A DNA stretch of 64,000 bases. Source: Paucidesulfovibrio gracilis DSM 16080. Its GTDB lineage: Bacteria; Desulfobacterota; Desulfovibrionia; Desulfovibrionales; Desulfovibrionaceae. Shown one piece after another: positions 28,935-37,586 of this stretch (the stretch's first letter is position 1; the number at the start of each line of letters is the position of its first letter). The position numbers and the translations under genes were made by a program. The stretch spans positions 359,106 through 423,105 of the forward strand of contig NZ_FUYC01000002.1 of the NCBI RefSeq assembly GCF_900167125.1, read 5' to 3'. The notes beneath the pieces were generated by a model. It was not told where the DNA came from and searched no databases. It saw only the letters and a program-made list of their open reading frames with translations.

Positions 28935-29454
28935 CCGCAGCGGCCTTTCCTTGCAAATTCGGCTTGTCCGCCCAGAGGATGGAGCGTATTTTGCGGCGTT
29001 GCTCGGGCAGGATCGGGAAACCGTGCGTTGCATGGCCAGTCTGCCATGGCCCATGACGGAGTCCACGGCCACGCATTGGCTGAAAGAACGTCTGGCCGAT
29101 GGAGCCTGCATTTATGCCGTGTTGCGGCGCGATGACCGAACATTTTTGGGTACCGCAGGGTATGGGTTGCGGTCGGGACGTGAGGGTACCGTGGCCGAAG
29201 TGGGTTTTTGGGTCGGGCGTCCCTACCGAGGACAGGGCGTCGCGAGTCGCGGCCTGGCCCTGGCGTTGCGACGGGCTGCACAGGACGGAGCGGTTCTGGC
29301 CGTGGGCAATGTGTTTCCGGACAATGCCGCCTCGGCACGGGTGTTGCGGAACAACGGGTTTGTTTTTGTGGGGCAACACGATGAGGAGTTGCCGTTGCGC
29401 GGCGGATTGCGCCGTTTGGATGTATACCAAAGGAGTCTTGGCGATGACGGTTGA
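28918..29454 (+). CDS. GNAT-family N-acetyltransferase, copy 1
   Basis: 178 residues from ATG 28918. RimJ/RimL-type GNAT: IRLVRPEDGAYF opening strand-helix, GFWVGRPYRGQGVASRGL carrying the acetyl-CoA pyrophosphate loop (RGQGVA), then NAASARVLRNNGF. Such enzymes acetylate protein N-termini, amino sugars or antibiotics. It overlaps the glycosyltransferase upstream and the related acetyltransferase downstream, so the three are translationally linked. An amino-sugar substrate is plausible but only from context. Confidence 0.8.
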   Translation: MSKINDRSGLSLQIRLVRPEDGAYFAALLGQDRETVRCMASLPWPMTESTATHWLKERLADGACIYAVLRRDDRTFLGTAGYGLRSGREGTVAEVGFWVGRPYRGQGVASRGLALALRRAAQDGAVLAVGNVFPDNAASARVLRNNGFVFVGQHDEELPLRGGLRRLDVYQRSLGDDG

Positions 29455-30052
29455 GGGGAGCGCGTCCCGTTCCGGGAGCTTGATTCGTTTGCGTCCGTCA
29501 GCGGATGGGGACGCGGCCTTCATGGTGGATTTGCTGGGTGAGGATCGGGAATCCGTGATGCGAATGGCTCGTATGCCCTGGCCCCTGAACGAGGATGGGG
29601 CGCGGCATTGGCTGCGTACCGTCGGGGCGAGCGGCACCACCTTTGCTGTTCTGCGTGCCGAGGACCGCGCCTATGTCGGGTGCATTGGGCTATGGCCCAT
29701 CGCCGAAGCCGACGGGGGCGTGGCCGAGTTGGGATACTGGATCGGGCGGACATATTGGAATCAAGGGTATGCTTCGGCCGCGGTGAAGCTGGTCCTGGAG
29801 GTGGCCCGCCGGCAGGGGCTGGATTGTCTTCAGGCAACGGTGAAGCCGGACAATGCCGTGTCTCGTCATATTTTGGAAAAATACGACTTTGTTTTAGCTG
29901 GTGAGCGCCTTCAGCACCAGCCGTTGCGTGGCGGAGAGCAGACCGTGTTGGTGTACGAACGTGATATGGAAGTTCGTCAGGCCGACCATGATCGGGCGCC
30001 CATGCGGGAGGCTTTGCGTCGTCGTCGCCCCAGGGATAGGGAGATGCGTTAA
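29444..30052 (+). CDS. GNAT-family N-acetyltransferase, copy 2
   Basis: 202 residues from ATG 29444, which has AAAGGAG eight bases upstream and overlaps copy 1 by 11 bases. Same layout as copy 1: IRLRPSADGDAAFMVDLLG, MPWPLNEDGARHWL (compare LPWPMTESTATHWL in copy 1), GYWIGRTYWNQGYAS as acetyl-CoA loop, and NAVSRHILEKYDF. The loop reads NQGYAS against RGQGVAS. A basic tail of about 25 residues (REALRRRRPRDR) is added at the C-terminus. The pair appears to come from a tandem duplication followed by divergence. Confidence 0.8.
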   Translation: MTVEGSASRSGSLIRLRPSADGDAAFMVDLLGEDRESVMRMARMPWPLNEDGARHWLRTVGASGTTFAVLRAEDRAYVGCIGLWPIAEADGGVAELGYWIGRTYWNQGYASAAVKLVLEVARRQGLDCLQATVKPDNAVSRHILEKYDFVLAGERLQHQPLRGGEQTVLVYERDMEVRQADHDRAPMREALRRRRPRDREMR

Positions 30053-30111
30053 CCGTTCGTCGGATGGACGGCTCCCGTGGCTGGAAACAGGTTTGTTTTA
30101 CGGGAGCAATG

Positions 30112-30145
30112 AAAAAGCGGAGGGCCGGGGAGCCTTCCGCTTTTT
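30112..30145. terminator. bidirectional terminator after the acetyltransferases
   Basis: AAAAAGCGGA (30112-30121) pairs with TCCGCTTTTT (30136-30145), with extra G-C pairs inside. It serves the plus-strand acetyltransferase gene and the minus-strand lpdA gene, which converge here. Confidence 0.85.
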
Positions 30146-30168
30146 GTTTTTTGAGGGCATGAGCCGGG

Positions 30169-31518
30169 CTATTCGTCCAGCAGCGCGTGCATGAGCGCCT
30201 CGTCCAGGGTGGGGTGGGCGAAGATAAGTTCTTCGGCCTGCTGCCTGGTCCAGGCGTCGCGGACCATGATGGTGGCGGCTGCGGCAAAACGGGACGCGTC
30301 GTGTCCCACGGCCGTGATGCCCACCACGCGGTCGTCGTGCCAGACCACCTTGACGAATCCCTGGGTGGCGGCGTGGGCCTGGGCAATGGGATTGGCGGCC
30401 CATGGCGAAGAGGTTACGCGGCAGGCTTTGCCTTGTGATTCCAACTCCTCGGCCATGACGCCCACCCGCAAGCACTCCGGAGAGCCGTAAAGCACACTGG
30501 GGACGGGACCGGATGCGTAGGGCGTATCAATTTTTCCGGCCAGGAGCCGTGCCAGGTAGCGGGCTTGGTCCGAAGCGGCGTGGGCCAGCTGAATGCGTCC
30601 ATTCACGTCGCCAAGGGCGTAGACATGTTCCGTGGCCCGGAGATGATCGTCCACAACCACCCAGCCCGGTCCGCGCAACTCCACGTCCAGGTTGTCCAGA
30701 CCTAGTTCCTCGGTATTCGGACGGCGTCCCACGGCAATGAGCGCCTTTTCCGCTTCCACGCGGGTGCCGTCTTCCAACGTGAGCACGGCCGCGGCATTTT
30801 CTGTGACCACGGAGGCCACCTTGACTCCTGTTTTGACCTTCCATTTCCAACGGCGGAAAACCGATTGCAGGGTTTTGGATACCTCGGGATCCTCATACGC
30901 GGCCACGCGGTCCAGCGCGTCGAACAGGTGGATTTGCGCGCCCATGCGATGTGCGACCTGGGCCATTTCCAACCCGATGAATCCCGCACCCACCACGATG
31001 AGGCTTTTGGGCATTTCCGGCAGGGCGAGAAAGGCGTCGGAGTCCAGCACGGCGTCTCCGTCCGGGGTCAGACCGGGAAAGGATGAAGGGCGACAACCCG
31101 TGGCCAGGACGAGGTCGGTTCCTTCCAGCACCACGCTGGCGGTTTCCGCACTGACCTCCACGCGTCCCGGACCAAGAACCCGGGCGTGTCCCTCGTAAAG
31201 ATCCACTCCCGTGGTTTTCAGCTTGGCGGCCATGGCTTTGCGGCTTCCGGCCAGGAGTTTTTCCTTGCGGCTGTGGAGGGCGGACCAGTCCACGTCGATA
31301 TGGCCTTGAGCGATTTTTACCTTGGCCTGCGCCTGGAGTTCTTCGATGGAGGCGGTGGCACCGAGCATCAGTTTGGTGGGGACGCAGCCCCGGTTCAGGC
31401 AGGTGCCGCCCAGGGCGTCGCGTTCCACCAGGGCGGTGCGCAGGCCCAGAGCCGCGGCCTGCACTGCGCAGTCGTATCCGCCGGGTCCGGCGCCGATGAT
31501 GACGAGATCGTATTGCAC
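30169..31518 (-). CDS. lpdA: dihydrolipoyl dehydrogenase (glycine cleavage L-protein)
   Basis: 449 residues, GTG start with AAGGAG eight bases upstream. FAD-binding IIGAGPGG, redox disulfide Cys40/Cys45 in GGTCLNRGCVPTK, NAD-binding VVGAGFIGLEMA, ALGDVNG, and the C-terminal FAHPTLDEA with the catalytic His. It reoxidises dihydrolipoyl groups with NAD+. Its place after gcvPB makes it the L-protein of the glycine cleavage system, although it may also serve 2-oxoacid dehydrogenases. Confidence 0.9.
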   Translation of the reverse strand: MQYDLVIIGAGPGGYDCAVQAAALGLRTALVERDALGGTCLNRGCVPTKLMLGATASIEELQAQAKVKIAQGHIDVDWSALHSRKEKLLAGSRKAMAAKLKTTGVDLYEGHARVLGPGRVEVSAETASVVLEGTDLVLATGCRPSSFPGLTPDGDAVLDSDAFLALPEMPKSLIVVGAGFIGLEMAQVAHRMGAQIHLFDALDRVAAYEDPEVSKTLQSVFRRWKWKVKTGVKVASVVTENAAAVLTLEDGTRVEAEKALIAVGRRPNTEELGLDNLDVELRGPGWVVVDDHLRATEHVYALGDVNGRIQLAHAASDQARYLARLLAGKIDTPYASGPVPSVLYGSPECLRVGVMAEELESQGKACRVTSSPWAANPIAQAHAATQGFVKVVWHDDRVVGITAVGHDASRFAAAATIMVRDAWTRQQAEELIFAHPTLDEALMHALLDE

Positions 31519-31567
31519 GGGAGCGTCTCCTTAAAAGTTTGTCCCGGGACACGGGCTATGATGCTGC

Positions 31568-31602
31568 AAAAGGGGCCGCGTCCGGAAAACGGAACGCGGC
31601 CC
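31568..31602 (-). terminator. hairpin terminator between gcvPB and lpdA
   Basis: On the minus strand GGGCCGCGTTCCG pairs with CCGGACGCGGCCC around TTTT-rich loop bases, followed by a short T run of four. It probably lowers lpdA expression relative to gcvPB rather than ending every transcript. Confidence 0.65.
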
Positions 31603-31652
31603 TTGTTGAATCGAATGTTGCCGGTCTCCACCCATTGGGGGGAGAAAAGCGG

Positions 31653-33095
31653 CTAGTCGTCCACCAGGACCATTTCCCGCGCGGCCTTGGTTTCGTCCAG
31701 GCGGGTTACGGGCTGGGTCACGGGCGCGGCCGTGATGGGCGTGGGGTCGTTTTCGATCTGCTCGGCGATTTCCAGCAGGTCGTCCACGAATCCGTCCAAA
31801 GTGGCTTTGCTTTCGGTTTCGGTCGGCTCGATCATGAGCGCTTCCTTCACGATGAGCGGGAAGTAGACCGTGGGGGCGTGATGCCCTTTATCCAGCAGCG
31901 CCTTGGCGATGTCCAGGGCGCGGGCGCCCTTCTCGGCCTGGCGAACCGCACTGAGCACGAATTCATGCATGCAGGTGCGGTTGTAGGGGATTTCAAAGGC
32001 ATGCTCCAGCCGCTTGCGCAGGTAGTTGGCCGCGAGGACGGCATTTTCCGAGGCGCGGGGCAGGCCTTCGCGTCCGAGGCGCAGGATGTAGGCGTAAGCC
32101 TTCAGGTAGACGCCGAAGTTGCCGTAGAAGGGAGCCACATAGCCGATGGATTTTGGCTGGTCGTAGTCCAGATAGAACTGGCCGTCTTCCAGCTTTTCCA
32201 CGCGGGATACGGGCAGATAGGGTACCAGGCGTTCACTCACGCCCACGGCGCCGGAACCGGGACCGCCACCGCCGTGCGGGGTTCCCAGGGTTTTGTGCAG
32301 GTTCAGGTGCACCACGTCAAAGCCCACGTCGCCCACGCGCATCTTGCCGAGCACCGCGTTCATGTTTGCGCCGTCGTAATAGAGCAGCGCATCCACTTTG
32401 CGGAGCATGGCTACGATTTCCGGCAGGTTGCGTTCAAACAGTCCCAGGGTGTTGGGGCAGGTCATCATCACGCCCGCCACTTCGTCGTCCAGCACTTCGC
32501 GCAGGGCTTCGGGATCCACGATGCCGTCGTGGGATTTGATGGTCACCACTTCGAATCCGGCGATGGTGGCGCTGGCGGGGTTGGTGCCGTGGGCCGAGTC
32601 CGGGCAGATGATTTTTGTTTTCTTATTGCCTTTGTCGCGATGATACGCGGCAATGAGCATGACCCCGGTGAGTTCGCCGTGGGCACCGGCCATGGGATGC
32701 ATGGTAAAGGCCTTCATGCCCGTGATTTCACTGAGCAGGCGTTCGGAATCGTGAATGACTTCCAGCGCGCCCTGGCAGAGCTTGCCCGCCCCCTTGAGCT
32801 GCGGCAGCACGGGATGCAGCCGGGTGAATCCGGGCAACGCCGCGATTTGCTCGTTGATCTTGGGGTTGTATTTCATGGTGCAGGAACCGAGCGGGTAAAA
32901 ATTGGTGTCCACGCTGAAGTTGGCCTGGGACAACTCCGTAAAGTGGCGCACCACGTCCAGCTCCGAGACTTCAGGGAGGCCGGGGGCGCTGTCGCGCAGC
33001 AGCTCGGCAGGGATGAAATCGGTCACATTGTCATGTCCGTTGCGGGGCCAGACCCCTTCGCGCCCGGACACGGATTTTTTGAAGATGGTGGTCAT
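31653..33095 (-). CDS. gcvPB: glycine dehydrogenase (decarboxylating) subunit 2
   Basis: 480 residues. PLP lysine Lys268 lies in NLHKTLGTPHGGGGPG, preceded by HGTNPASA. The start overlaps the stop of gcvPA by four bases (ATGA). With GcvPA it forms the P-protein that decarboxylates glycine and passes the aminomethyl group to the lipoyl arm of GcvH. The extra C-terminal residues (about 25, Pro/Thr/Val-rich) are not part of the fold. Confidence 0.95.
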   Translation of the reverse strand: MTTIFKKSVSGREGVWPRNGHDNVTDFIPAELLRDSAPGLPEVSELDVVRHFTELSQANFSVDTNFYPLGSCTMKYNPKINEQIAALPGFTRLHPVLPQLKGAGKLCQGALEVIHDSERLLSEITGMKAFTMHPMAGAHGELTGVMLIAAYHRDKGNKKTKIICPDSAHGTNPASATIAGFEVVTIKSHDGIVDPEALREVLDDEVAGVMMTCPNTLGLFERNLPEIVAMLRKVDALLYYDGANMNAVLGKMRVGDVGFDVVHLNLHKTLGTPHGGGGPGSGAVGVSERLVPYLPVSRVEKLEDGQFYLDYDQPKSIGYVAPFYGNFGVYLKAYAYILRLGREGLPRASENAVLAANYLRKRLEHAFEIPYNRTCMHEFVLSAVRQAEKGARALDIAKALLDKGHHAPTVYFPLIVKEALMIEPTETESKATLDGFVDDLLEIAEQIENDPTPITAAPVTQPVTRLDETKAAREMVLVDD

Positions 33096-34426
33096 GCCAG
33101 CACCCCCCGAAGCATTTCCGCGAAGACGCCGATCTGTTCCTCGCTTGTTTTTTCCGTACAGGCCACAAGCAGCCCGTTTTCCAGCCCTTCATAGTAGCGT
33201 CCCAGAGGGAAGCCCGCCACAATGTTCTTTTCCAGCAATGGAGAGATGACCTCGTAGGCGTTGACGGGCAGGCGCAGAGCAAATTCATTGCCGAAGGCGC
33301 CCTGGGTGAGCATTTCTACGCCCGGCACCTCGGTGAGACGCTGGGCCGCGTAATGGGCGCGTTCCATGGAGAGCATGGCCGTGCGGCGCAAGCCTTCCTC
33401 GCCCAGCAGGCTGAGATGGATGATGGCGCGCAGGGCGCACAGAGACTGGTTGGAGCAGATGTTGGACGTGGCCTTTTCCCGGCGGATGTGCTGCTCGCGG
33501 GCCTGGAGGGTGAGCACGTATCCGGTGCGCCCCTTGGTGTCCTCGGTGCGTCCCACGATGCGGCCGGGAAGCTGGCGGACCATTTTCTTGGTACAGGTCA
33601 TGACGCCCAGGTAGGGACCGCCAAAGGAAAGGGGCAGCCCCAGGCATTGGCCTTCGGCCACGGCAACGTCCGCGCCCATCTGTCCGGGAGTCTTGAGCAC
33701 GGACTGAAGCACGGGATAGGAGAGCGTGATGCACACGGCCTTATGCGAGTGGGCCGCATCAAACAGTGTGGTAAAGTCGTTCACGCTTCCAAAGAAGTTT
33801 GGATTCTGCACCAGGATGGCGGCGGTCTCGTTGTCCAGCGCACTGGTGAGCGCCTCAAGATTGGTCCGGCCTTCGTTGTGGGGAACGGTGACCAGCTCCA
33901 GGTCCAGGTTGGTGGTGTAGGAATCGAGCATGACCCGGTAAATGGGATTCAGGGCTTCGCTGACCACGACCTTGCGGCGTTTGGTCTTACGAACTGCCAT
34001 CATCAACGCCTCGTATAGGGCGGTGCCGCCGTCGTAGACGCTGGCGTTGGCACAGTCCATGCCCATGAGCCGGGCCATGGCGGTCTGAAATTCAAAAATG
34101 GCCTGCAGGGTACCCTGGCTGGATTCGGGCTGATACGGGGTGTAGGCGGTTAGAAATTCACCCCGGGAGGAAAGGGCATCCACGGCTGCCGGGATATGGT
34201 GGTCATAAAATCCCGCCCCGAGAAAGCTGCTTTCCGGGTTGGCGTTCTTGGCGGCCAGCCGCTCCAGATGGGCGAGCACTTCCATTTCGCTGCGGCCTTC
34301 CGGGACATCAAAGCTCCTGGGCCGCATGTCTTCCTTGATTTCGTGAAACAGCTCATCCACATCGGACACGCCGATGACGTCGAGCATTTCCCGGATTTGC
34401 TCCGGGGTGTGGGGAACATAAGGCAT
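33092..34426 (-). CDS. gcvPA: glycine dehydrogenase (decarboxylating) subunit 1
   Basis: 444 residues from ATG 34426, with AGGAG six bases upstream; longer readings run into the hairpin region. The opening MPYVPHTPEQIREML is typical of the family, as are FLGAGFYDHHIPA and TPYQPESSQG. It forms the heterotetrameric P-protein with GcvPB. This two-gene form is common in anaerobes and Gram-positives, in contrast to the single-chain gcvP of E. coli. Confidence 0.94.
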   Translation of the reverse strand: MPYVPHTPEQIREMLDVIGVSDVDELFHEIKEDMRPRSFDVPEGRSEMEVLAHLERLAAKNANPESSFLGAGFYDHHIPAAVDALSSRGEFLTAYTPYQPESSQGTLQAIFEFQTAMARLMGMDCANASVYDGGTALYEALMMAVRKTKRRKVVVSEALNPIYRVMLDSYTTNLDLELVTVPHNEGRTNLEALTSALDNETAAILVQNPNFFGSVNDFTTLFDAAHSHKAVCITLSYPVLQSVLKTPGQMGADVAVAEGQCLGLPLSFGGPYLGVMTCTKKMVRQLPGRIVGRTEDTKGRTGYVLTLQAREQHIRREKATSNICSNQSLCALRAIIHLSLLGEEGLRRTAMLSMERAHYAAQRLTEVPGVEMLTQGAFGNEFALRLPVNAYEVISPLLEKNIVAGFPLGRYYEGLENGLLVACTEKTSEEQIGVFAEMLRGVLA

Positions 34427-34459
34427 GGCATCTCCTGGCGGTGGGACGGTGCGAACAGG

Positions 34460-34548
34460 AAAACCCCCGTCCCGCATGCTGTGACGGAGCCGACCCGCCG
34501 GTCGGTTGACCATCCGGCGGGCCGACGAAATAGGCCGGGACCGGGGGT
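34460..34548 (-). terminator. large nested hairpin (attenuator-like) between gcvH and gcvPA
   Basis: An outer 11-bp stem with one bulge (minus-strand CGGGACGGGGGT side at 34463-34474 with its partner at 34536-34548) encloses a 13-bp stem built on CCCGCCGG/CCGGCGGG with two G-T pairs (34490-34526). The outer stem is followed by TTTT. It spans nearly the whole gap and looks like an attenuator or processing site. Confidence 0.65.
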
Positions 34549-34928
34549 CAGTGTTCTTCCGACTCCACCAGCGCCTGATACGCCGCGTAATCCAGCAGTC
34601 CTTCGGGAGCCTGGGCAACCTTGAGCTTCAGGAGCCAGCCTTCGCCCAGAGGATCTTCGTTCACCTTTTCAGGCGCGTCTTCCAGCGCGTCGTTTACGGC
34701 CACGATTTCGCCACAGATCGGGGAATACAGTTCGCTGGCGGCCTTTACGGATTCGACGGAGCCGAATTCATCGCCCTGATCAAAGGTGTCGCCCACGTCG
34801 GGCAGCTCCACGAAAGTGATGTCGCCGAGCTGTTGTTGGGCGAAGTCGGTGATGCCGACGGTGGCGGTATCTCCGTCCACCTTCACCCATTCATGGGACT
34901 TGGCGTAGAGAAGTTCCTGCGGATTCAT
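34548..34928 (-). CDS. gcvH: glycine cleavage system H protein
   Basis: 126 residues, AGGAGG before ATG. The lipoyl-carrying Lys62 sits in [10 protein letters not shown], in the usual barrel-sandwich domain. GcvH shuttles the aminomethyl group between the P-, T- and L-proteins. It is the first gene of gcvH-gcvPA-gcvPB-lpdA. The T-protein gene (gcvT) is not seen in the window. Confidence 0.95.
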   Translation of the reverse strand: MNPQELLYAKSHEWVKVDGDTATVGITDFAQQQLGDITFVELPDVGDTFDQGDEFGSVESVKAASELYSPICGEIVAVNDALEDAPEKVNEDPLGEGWLLKLKVAQAPEGLLDYAAYQALVESEEH

Positions 34929-35159
34929 TATTTGATGACCTCCTCAAACAATGTGCAATGGATACGAATTGGGCGGAAACCGGACGTTTGTGCCGGTTCC
35001 GGGCTTCGGGCGTGGCTCCCGTTTTTTGCGGGGGCCGCGGCGCGGCGGCGCAGCCGTCGTTCCGCATGACGACACGCTTTGCGCGACGTCCGTTGTTTCG
35101 CAGCCTGTTAGCATTCCTTGTTGTGGAATGAAAGTGTTGATCTACGAACAGGGCCGAAA

Positions 35160-35189
35160 AAAATACCATGCATATTTCGCATTCCGCAA
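35160..35189 (-). promoter_or_regulatory. candidate promoter for gcvH operon
   Basis: Minus-strand TTGCGG (35189-35184), 18-base spacer, TATTTT (35165-35160). The -35 is weak, so this is tentative. Confidence 0.3.
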
Positions 35190-35300
35190 TTTTTAGGCAG
35201 CAAAAGCAAAATCTGCATTATCTGCACCCGGAATTCGGGGCGTCAGCGCGTGGGGCGGGGGATTGTCGGTGGTGCCTTGGGCTTTTGTGGGCTTTCCCTA

Positions 35301-35329
35301 TTGATTGTTTGCGATCCGTGAACTAATTT
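35301..35329 (+). promoter_or_regulatory. candidate promoter for the vWA/Tag-like operon
   Basis: TTGATT, exactly 17 bases, then TAATTT. It lies about 85 bases before the vWA start codon. The -10 is a partial match only. Confidence 0.4.
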
Positions 35330-35417
35330 AAAGTGATTGGAGTCCGTCTGTTGCGGCCGGCTTGGAAACGGTGGGCAACATGGTGACGGATTGTTTTTCA
35401 GATTCGAGGGGGAAAAA

Positions 35418-37505
35418 ATGTCCAGTCGTCGTGCGGTGGTGGTCATTCTTTCGGTATTGCTCGCGTTCGGCATGACGTCGTTCGCCCTTGCCCAGGATGC
35501 CAAAAAACCGGTGGTTATCGAGGGAAAGAAGATATTGCCGCTTCGGGTGCTTTGCCGCCCCTTTTCCAATGTATACAATAGCCCTGATGCGGCTTCGGGA
35601 ACAGTGCGTGAAAACGTGGCCGCATTTACCTCCTTCTACGTCTACGCCAGACCTTCCGCAGAGGAGCGGGAGTTGGAGTCCGGATGGTACGAAGTGGGAA
35701 CCGACAATCGCGGCGGCGTGCTCGGCTGGATGAAGGCCGATGACGTGTTTGAGTGGAAGCAGACCATGTGTCTGGCTTACACCCACCCGCAGGATCGGCA
35801 GCCCGTGCTTATGTTCGACGGACGCGGACCTCTGGACGATCTGCTGGCCAAACCGCAGGCAGAGCGCACCGCCGCCGCCGAGCAGCTCTATTCCGACATC
35901 GCCTCTGGAACGCCGCCCGCGGATTTCCCCGTGGTTTCGGTGGAACCAAAGAAATACATCGACATGTCCGAGCAGTTCTATCTGCTGCCCATTCTGGATT
36001 TCGACACGGTGCAGATCGACGGGCGTGAGGGACGCGTGGTGCAGCTTGCCGCCGTGACCAAAGCCGGACCGGGCGCGCGGGAAAAATCGGACATCCGCAC
36101 GAACCAGGACTATCTGCAGGAGGCCACCACCGGATCCACGCAGGTGGATGACGCGGACCTTCGGGATCTCAAGATTGATATCGTCTGGGTCATGGACACC
36201 ACGGTTTCCATGCGACCCTACATCGAACGCACCATGCAGGTGGTGCGGGATGTTTCAGAACAGATCACACTGGACACCCAGGTGGCCCAGGGAATGCGAT
36301 TCGGCATCTGGGGATACCGCGATCCCGTGGATCAGATTCCCGGCATCGGATACACTACGAAAAACTATACGCCCGCATTGCAGGATATCGCCGGGTTCAT
36401 GCAGACCCTGGCCGGTGTGGACGTGACGCCCGTTGATTCCGTGGATTACGCCGAGGACGTCTTTTCCGGCATGGCTGACGCCATCAAGCAGACGCAGTGG
36501 ACGCCGGGGGCCATTCGTTTCGTCATCCTGGTGGGCGATGCGCCCGGTCATGAGCTTGGTCACAAGTTCAATGCCTCGGGCAAGGACGAACAGACCATCC
36601 GCAATTTCGCCAACGAACAGTCCGCCTACATCTTTGCGGTGCACGTCAAAAACCCCAAGGCCAAGCAGCGGTATCACGAAGCGGCCGAGCGCCAGTTCAA
36701 GCAGCTTTCGCGCAACAAGGGAACCGGCGGGCAGTCCGCGTATTGGAGTGTGTTCTCCGACGACATGGACGGCTTTACCCAAGTATCCATGGATGTTGCC
36801 TCCCGTATTACGGGGTTGATGAGCAGCGCGGTGAAGGGCGACGTGGCTCCCCTGGCCGCCGGGGGAGAAATGGCCGGTCTGGAGCCGGATCCTGCGGCTG
36901 GTTCGGAAACCACAAACACGGCTCCGGCCGCGAACGCCTCGCCGGAGGGCGACGTGTTGGATCAGGTGGTGCGCGCCGCCCTTGTGGAATGGGTGGGTAC
37001 CAAAACCGGAGCCCAGGCTCCCCGCGACATCGTGGCCTGGGCAGTGGACAAGGACTTGGTCACGCCGGCCATGCAATCCATGGAAGTCCGACTGCTGGTC
37101 ACCAAGAATCAGCTGGATTCGCTTAAGACCGTGCTGGACGAGATCATGGCGGCGGGGTTGCGGGGCCAAATCAGCGCAGAAAAATTCTTTGATGCGTTGC
37201 AGGCCACTTCCGCGGCCGCGGCCCGTGATCCCGAAAAGATCAAAAATGCTTCCCGGCTGGCGGATACCGGGCTGGTACCCGAATTCCTGGAAGGCTTGCC
37301 GTACAAGAGCCAGCTTATGGACATGAGCAACGAGCTTTGGGAGGCCATGGGCGTGGACGGGCAGGAAGCTTTCCTGGACCAGTTGGATGCCCGGGTCAAA
37401 ACGTATCAGGAAATTCACGACAGCCCCGACCTTTGGGTGGAACTGAACAAGGGGGACGATCCCGACCAGTACGTCTACCCCATTAGCCTGGAGCTGTTGC
37501 CGTAA
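35418..37505 (+). CDS. secreted vWA-domain protein resembling the periplasmic part of PpkA
   Basis: 695 residues; ATG 35418 follows GAGGGGG and opens a clean signal peptide (cleavage after about residue 25, ALA-QD). Residues 40-120 look like an SH3-type domain ending in GWMKADDVFEWKQTM. A vWA domain spans about 250-480 with a MIDAS motif Asp260-Thr-Thr-Val-Ser264 (WVMDTTVSMRPYIERT), and Asp374 in LVGDAPGHE. A C-terminal region of about 170 residues is helical. The type VI secretion kinase PpkA carries the same kind of vWA domain in the periplasm behind a kinase and a membrane helix. Here no kinase is attached. The next genes resemble TagT, TagS, TagR and TagQ, which act on PpkA. Confidence 0.8.
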   Translation: MSSRRAVVVILSVLLAFGMTSFALAQDAKKPVVIEGKKILPLRVLCRPFSNVYNSPDAASGTVRENVAAFTSFYVYARPSAEERELESGWYEVGTDNRGGVLGWMKADDVFEWKQTMCLAYTHPQDRQPVLMFDGRGPLDDLLAKPQAERTAAAEQLYSDIASGTPPADFPVVSVEPKKYIDMSEQFYLLPILDFDTVQIDGREGRVVQLAAVTKAGPGAREKSDIRTNQDYLQEATTGSTQVDDADLRDLKIDIVWVMDTTVSMRPYIERTMQVVRDVSEQITLDTQVAQGMRFGIWGYRDPVDQIPGIGYTTKNYTPALQDIAGFMQTLAGVDVTPVDSVDYAEDVFSGMADAIKQTQWTPGAIRFVILVGDAPGHELGHKFNASGKDEQTIRNFANEQSAYIFAVHVKNPKAKQRYHEAAERQFKQLSRNKGTGGQSAYWSVFSDDMDGFTQVSMDVASRITGLMSSAVKGDVAPLAAGGEMAGLEPDPAAGSETTNTAPAANASPEGDVLDQVVRAALVEWVGTKTGAQAPRDIVAWAVDKDLVTPAMQSMEVRLLVTKNQLDSLKTVLDEIMAAGLRGQISAEKFFDALQATSAAAARDPEKIKNASRLADTGLVPEFLEGLPYKSQLMDMSNELWEAMGVDGQEAFLDQLDARVKTYQEIHDSPDLWVELNKGDDPDQYVYPISLELLP

Positions 37506-37586
37506 CATTGTTGGACACCGCGTCCCGTGTCCGGTCGTATGGCCGGATGCGGGGCAGGTTTTCGAAACGGGCAGAGGGGAAGGAAT

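Larger units (their letters stand above)
34929..35417. other. divergent non-coding region with long structured gcvH leader
   Basis: 489 bases with no credible gene. A likely minus-strand promoter at 35160-35189 would give gcvH a leader of about 225 bases containing several stems: CATTCC/GGAATG (35112-35117 with 35125-35130), a GACG/CGTC stem near 35060-35085, and GGAAACCGG/CCGGTTCC (34975-34983 with 34993-35000). I do not see the conserved glycine-riboswitch core. A plus-strand promoter for the vWA gene lies at 35301-35329. Confidence 0.5.

Noticed and set aside
31539..33194. Open plus-strand frame opposite gcvPB
   Set aside because: Antisense of a gene with PLP-lysine motif; no independent support.
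34929..35150. Glycine riboswitch upstream of gcvH
   Set aside because: Expected from context, but the conserved core was not found by eye; kept only as an unclassified structured leader.
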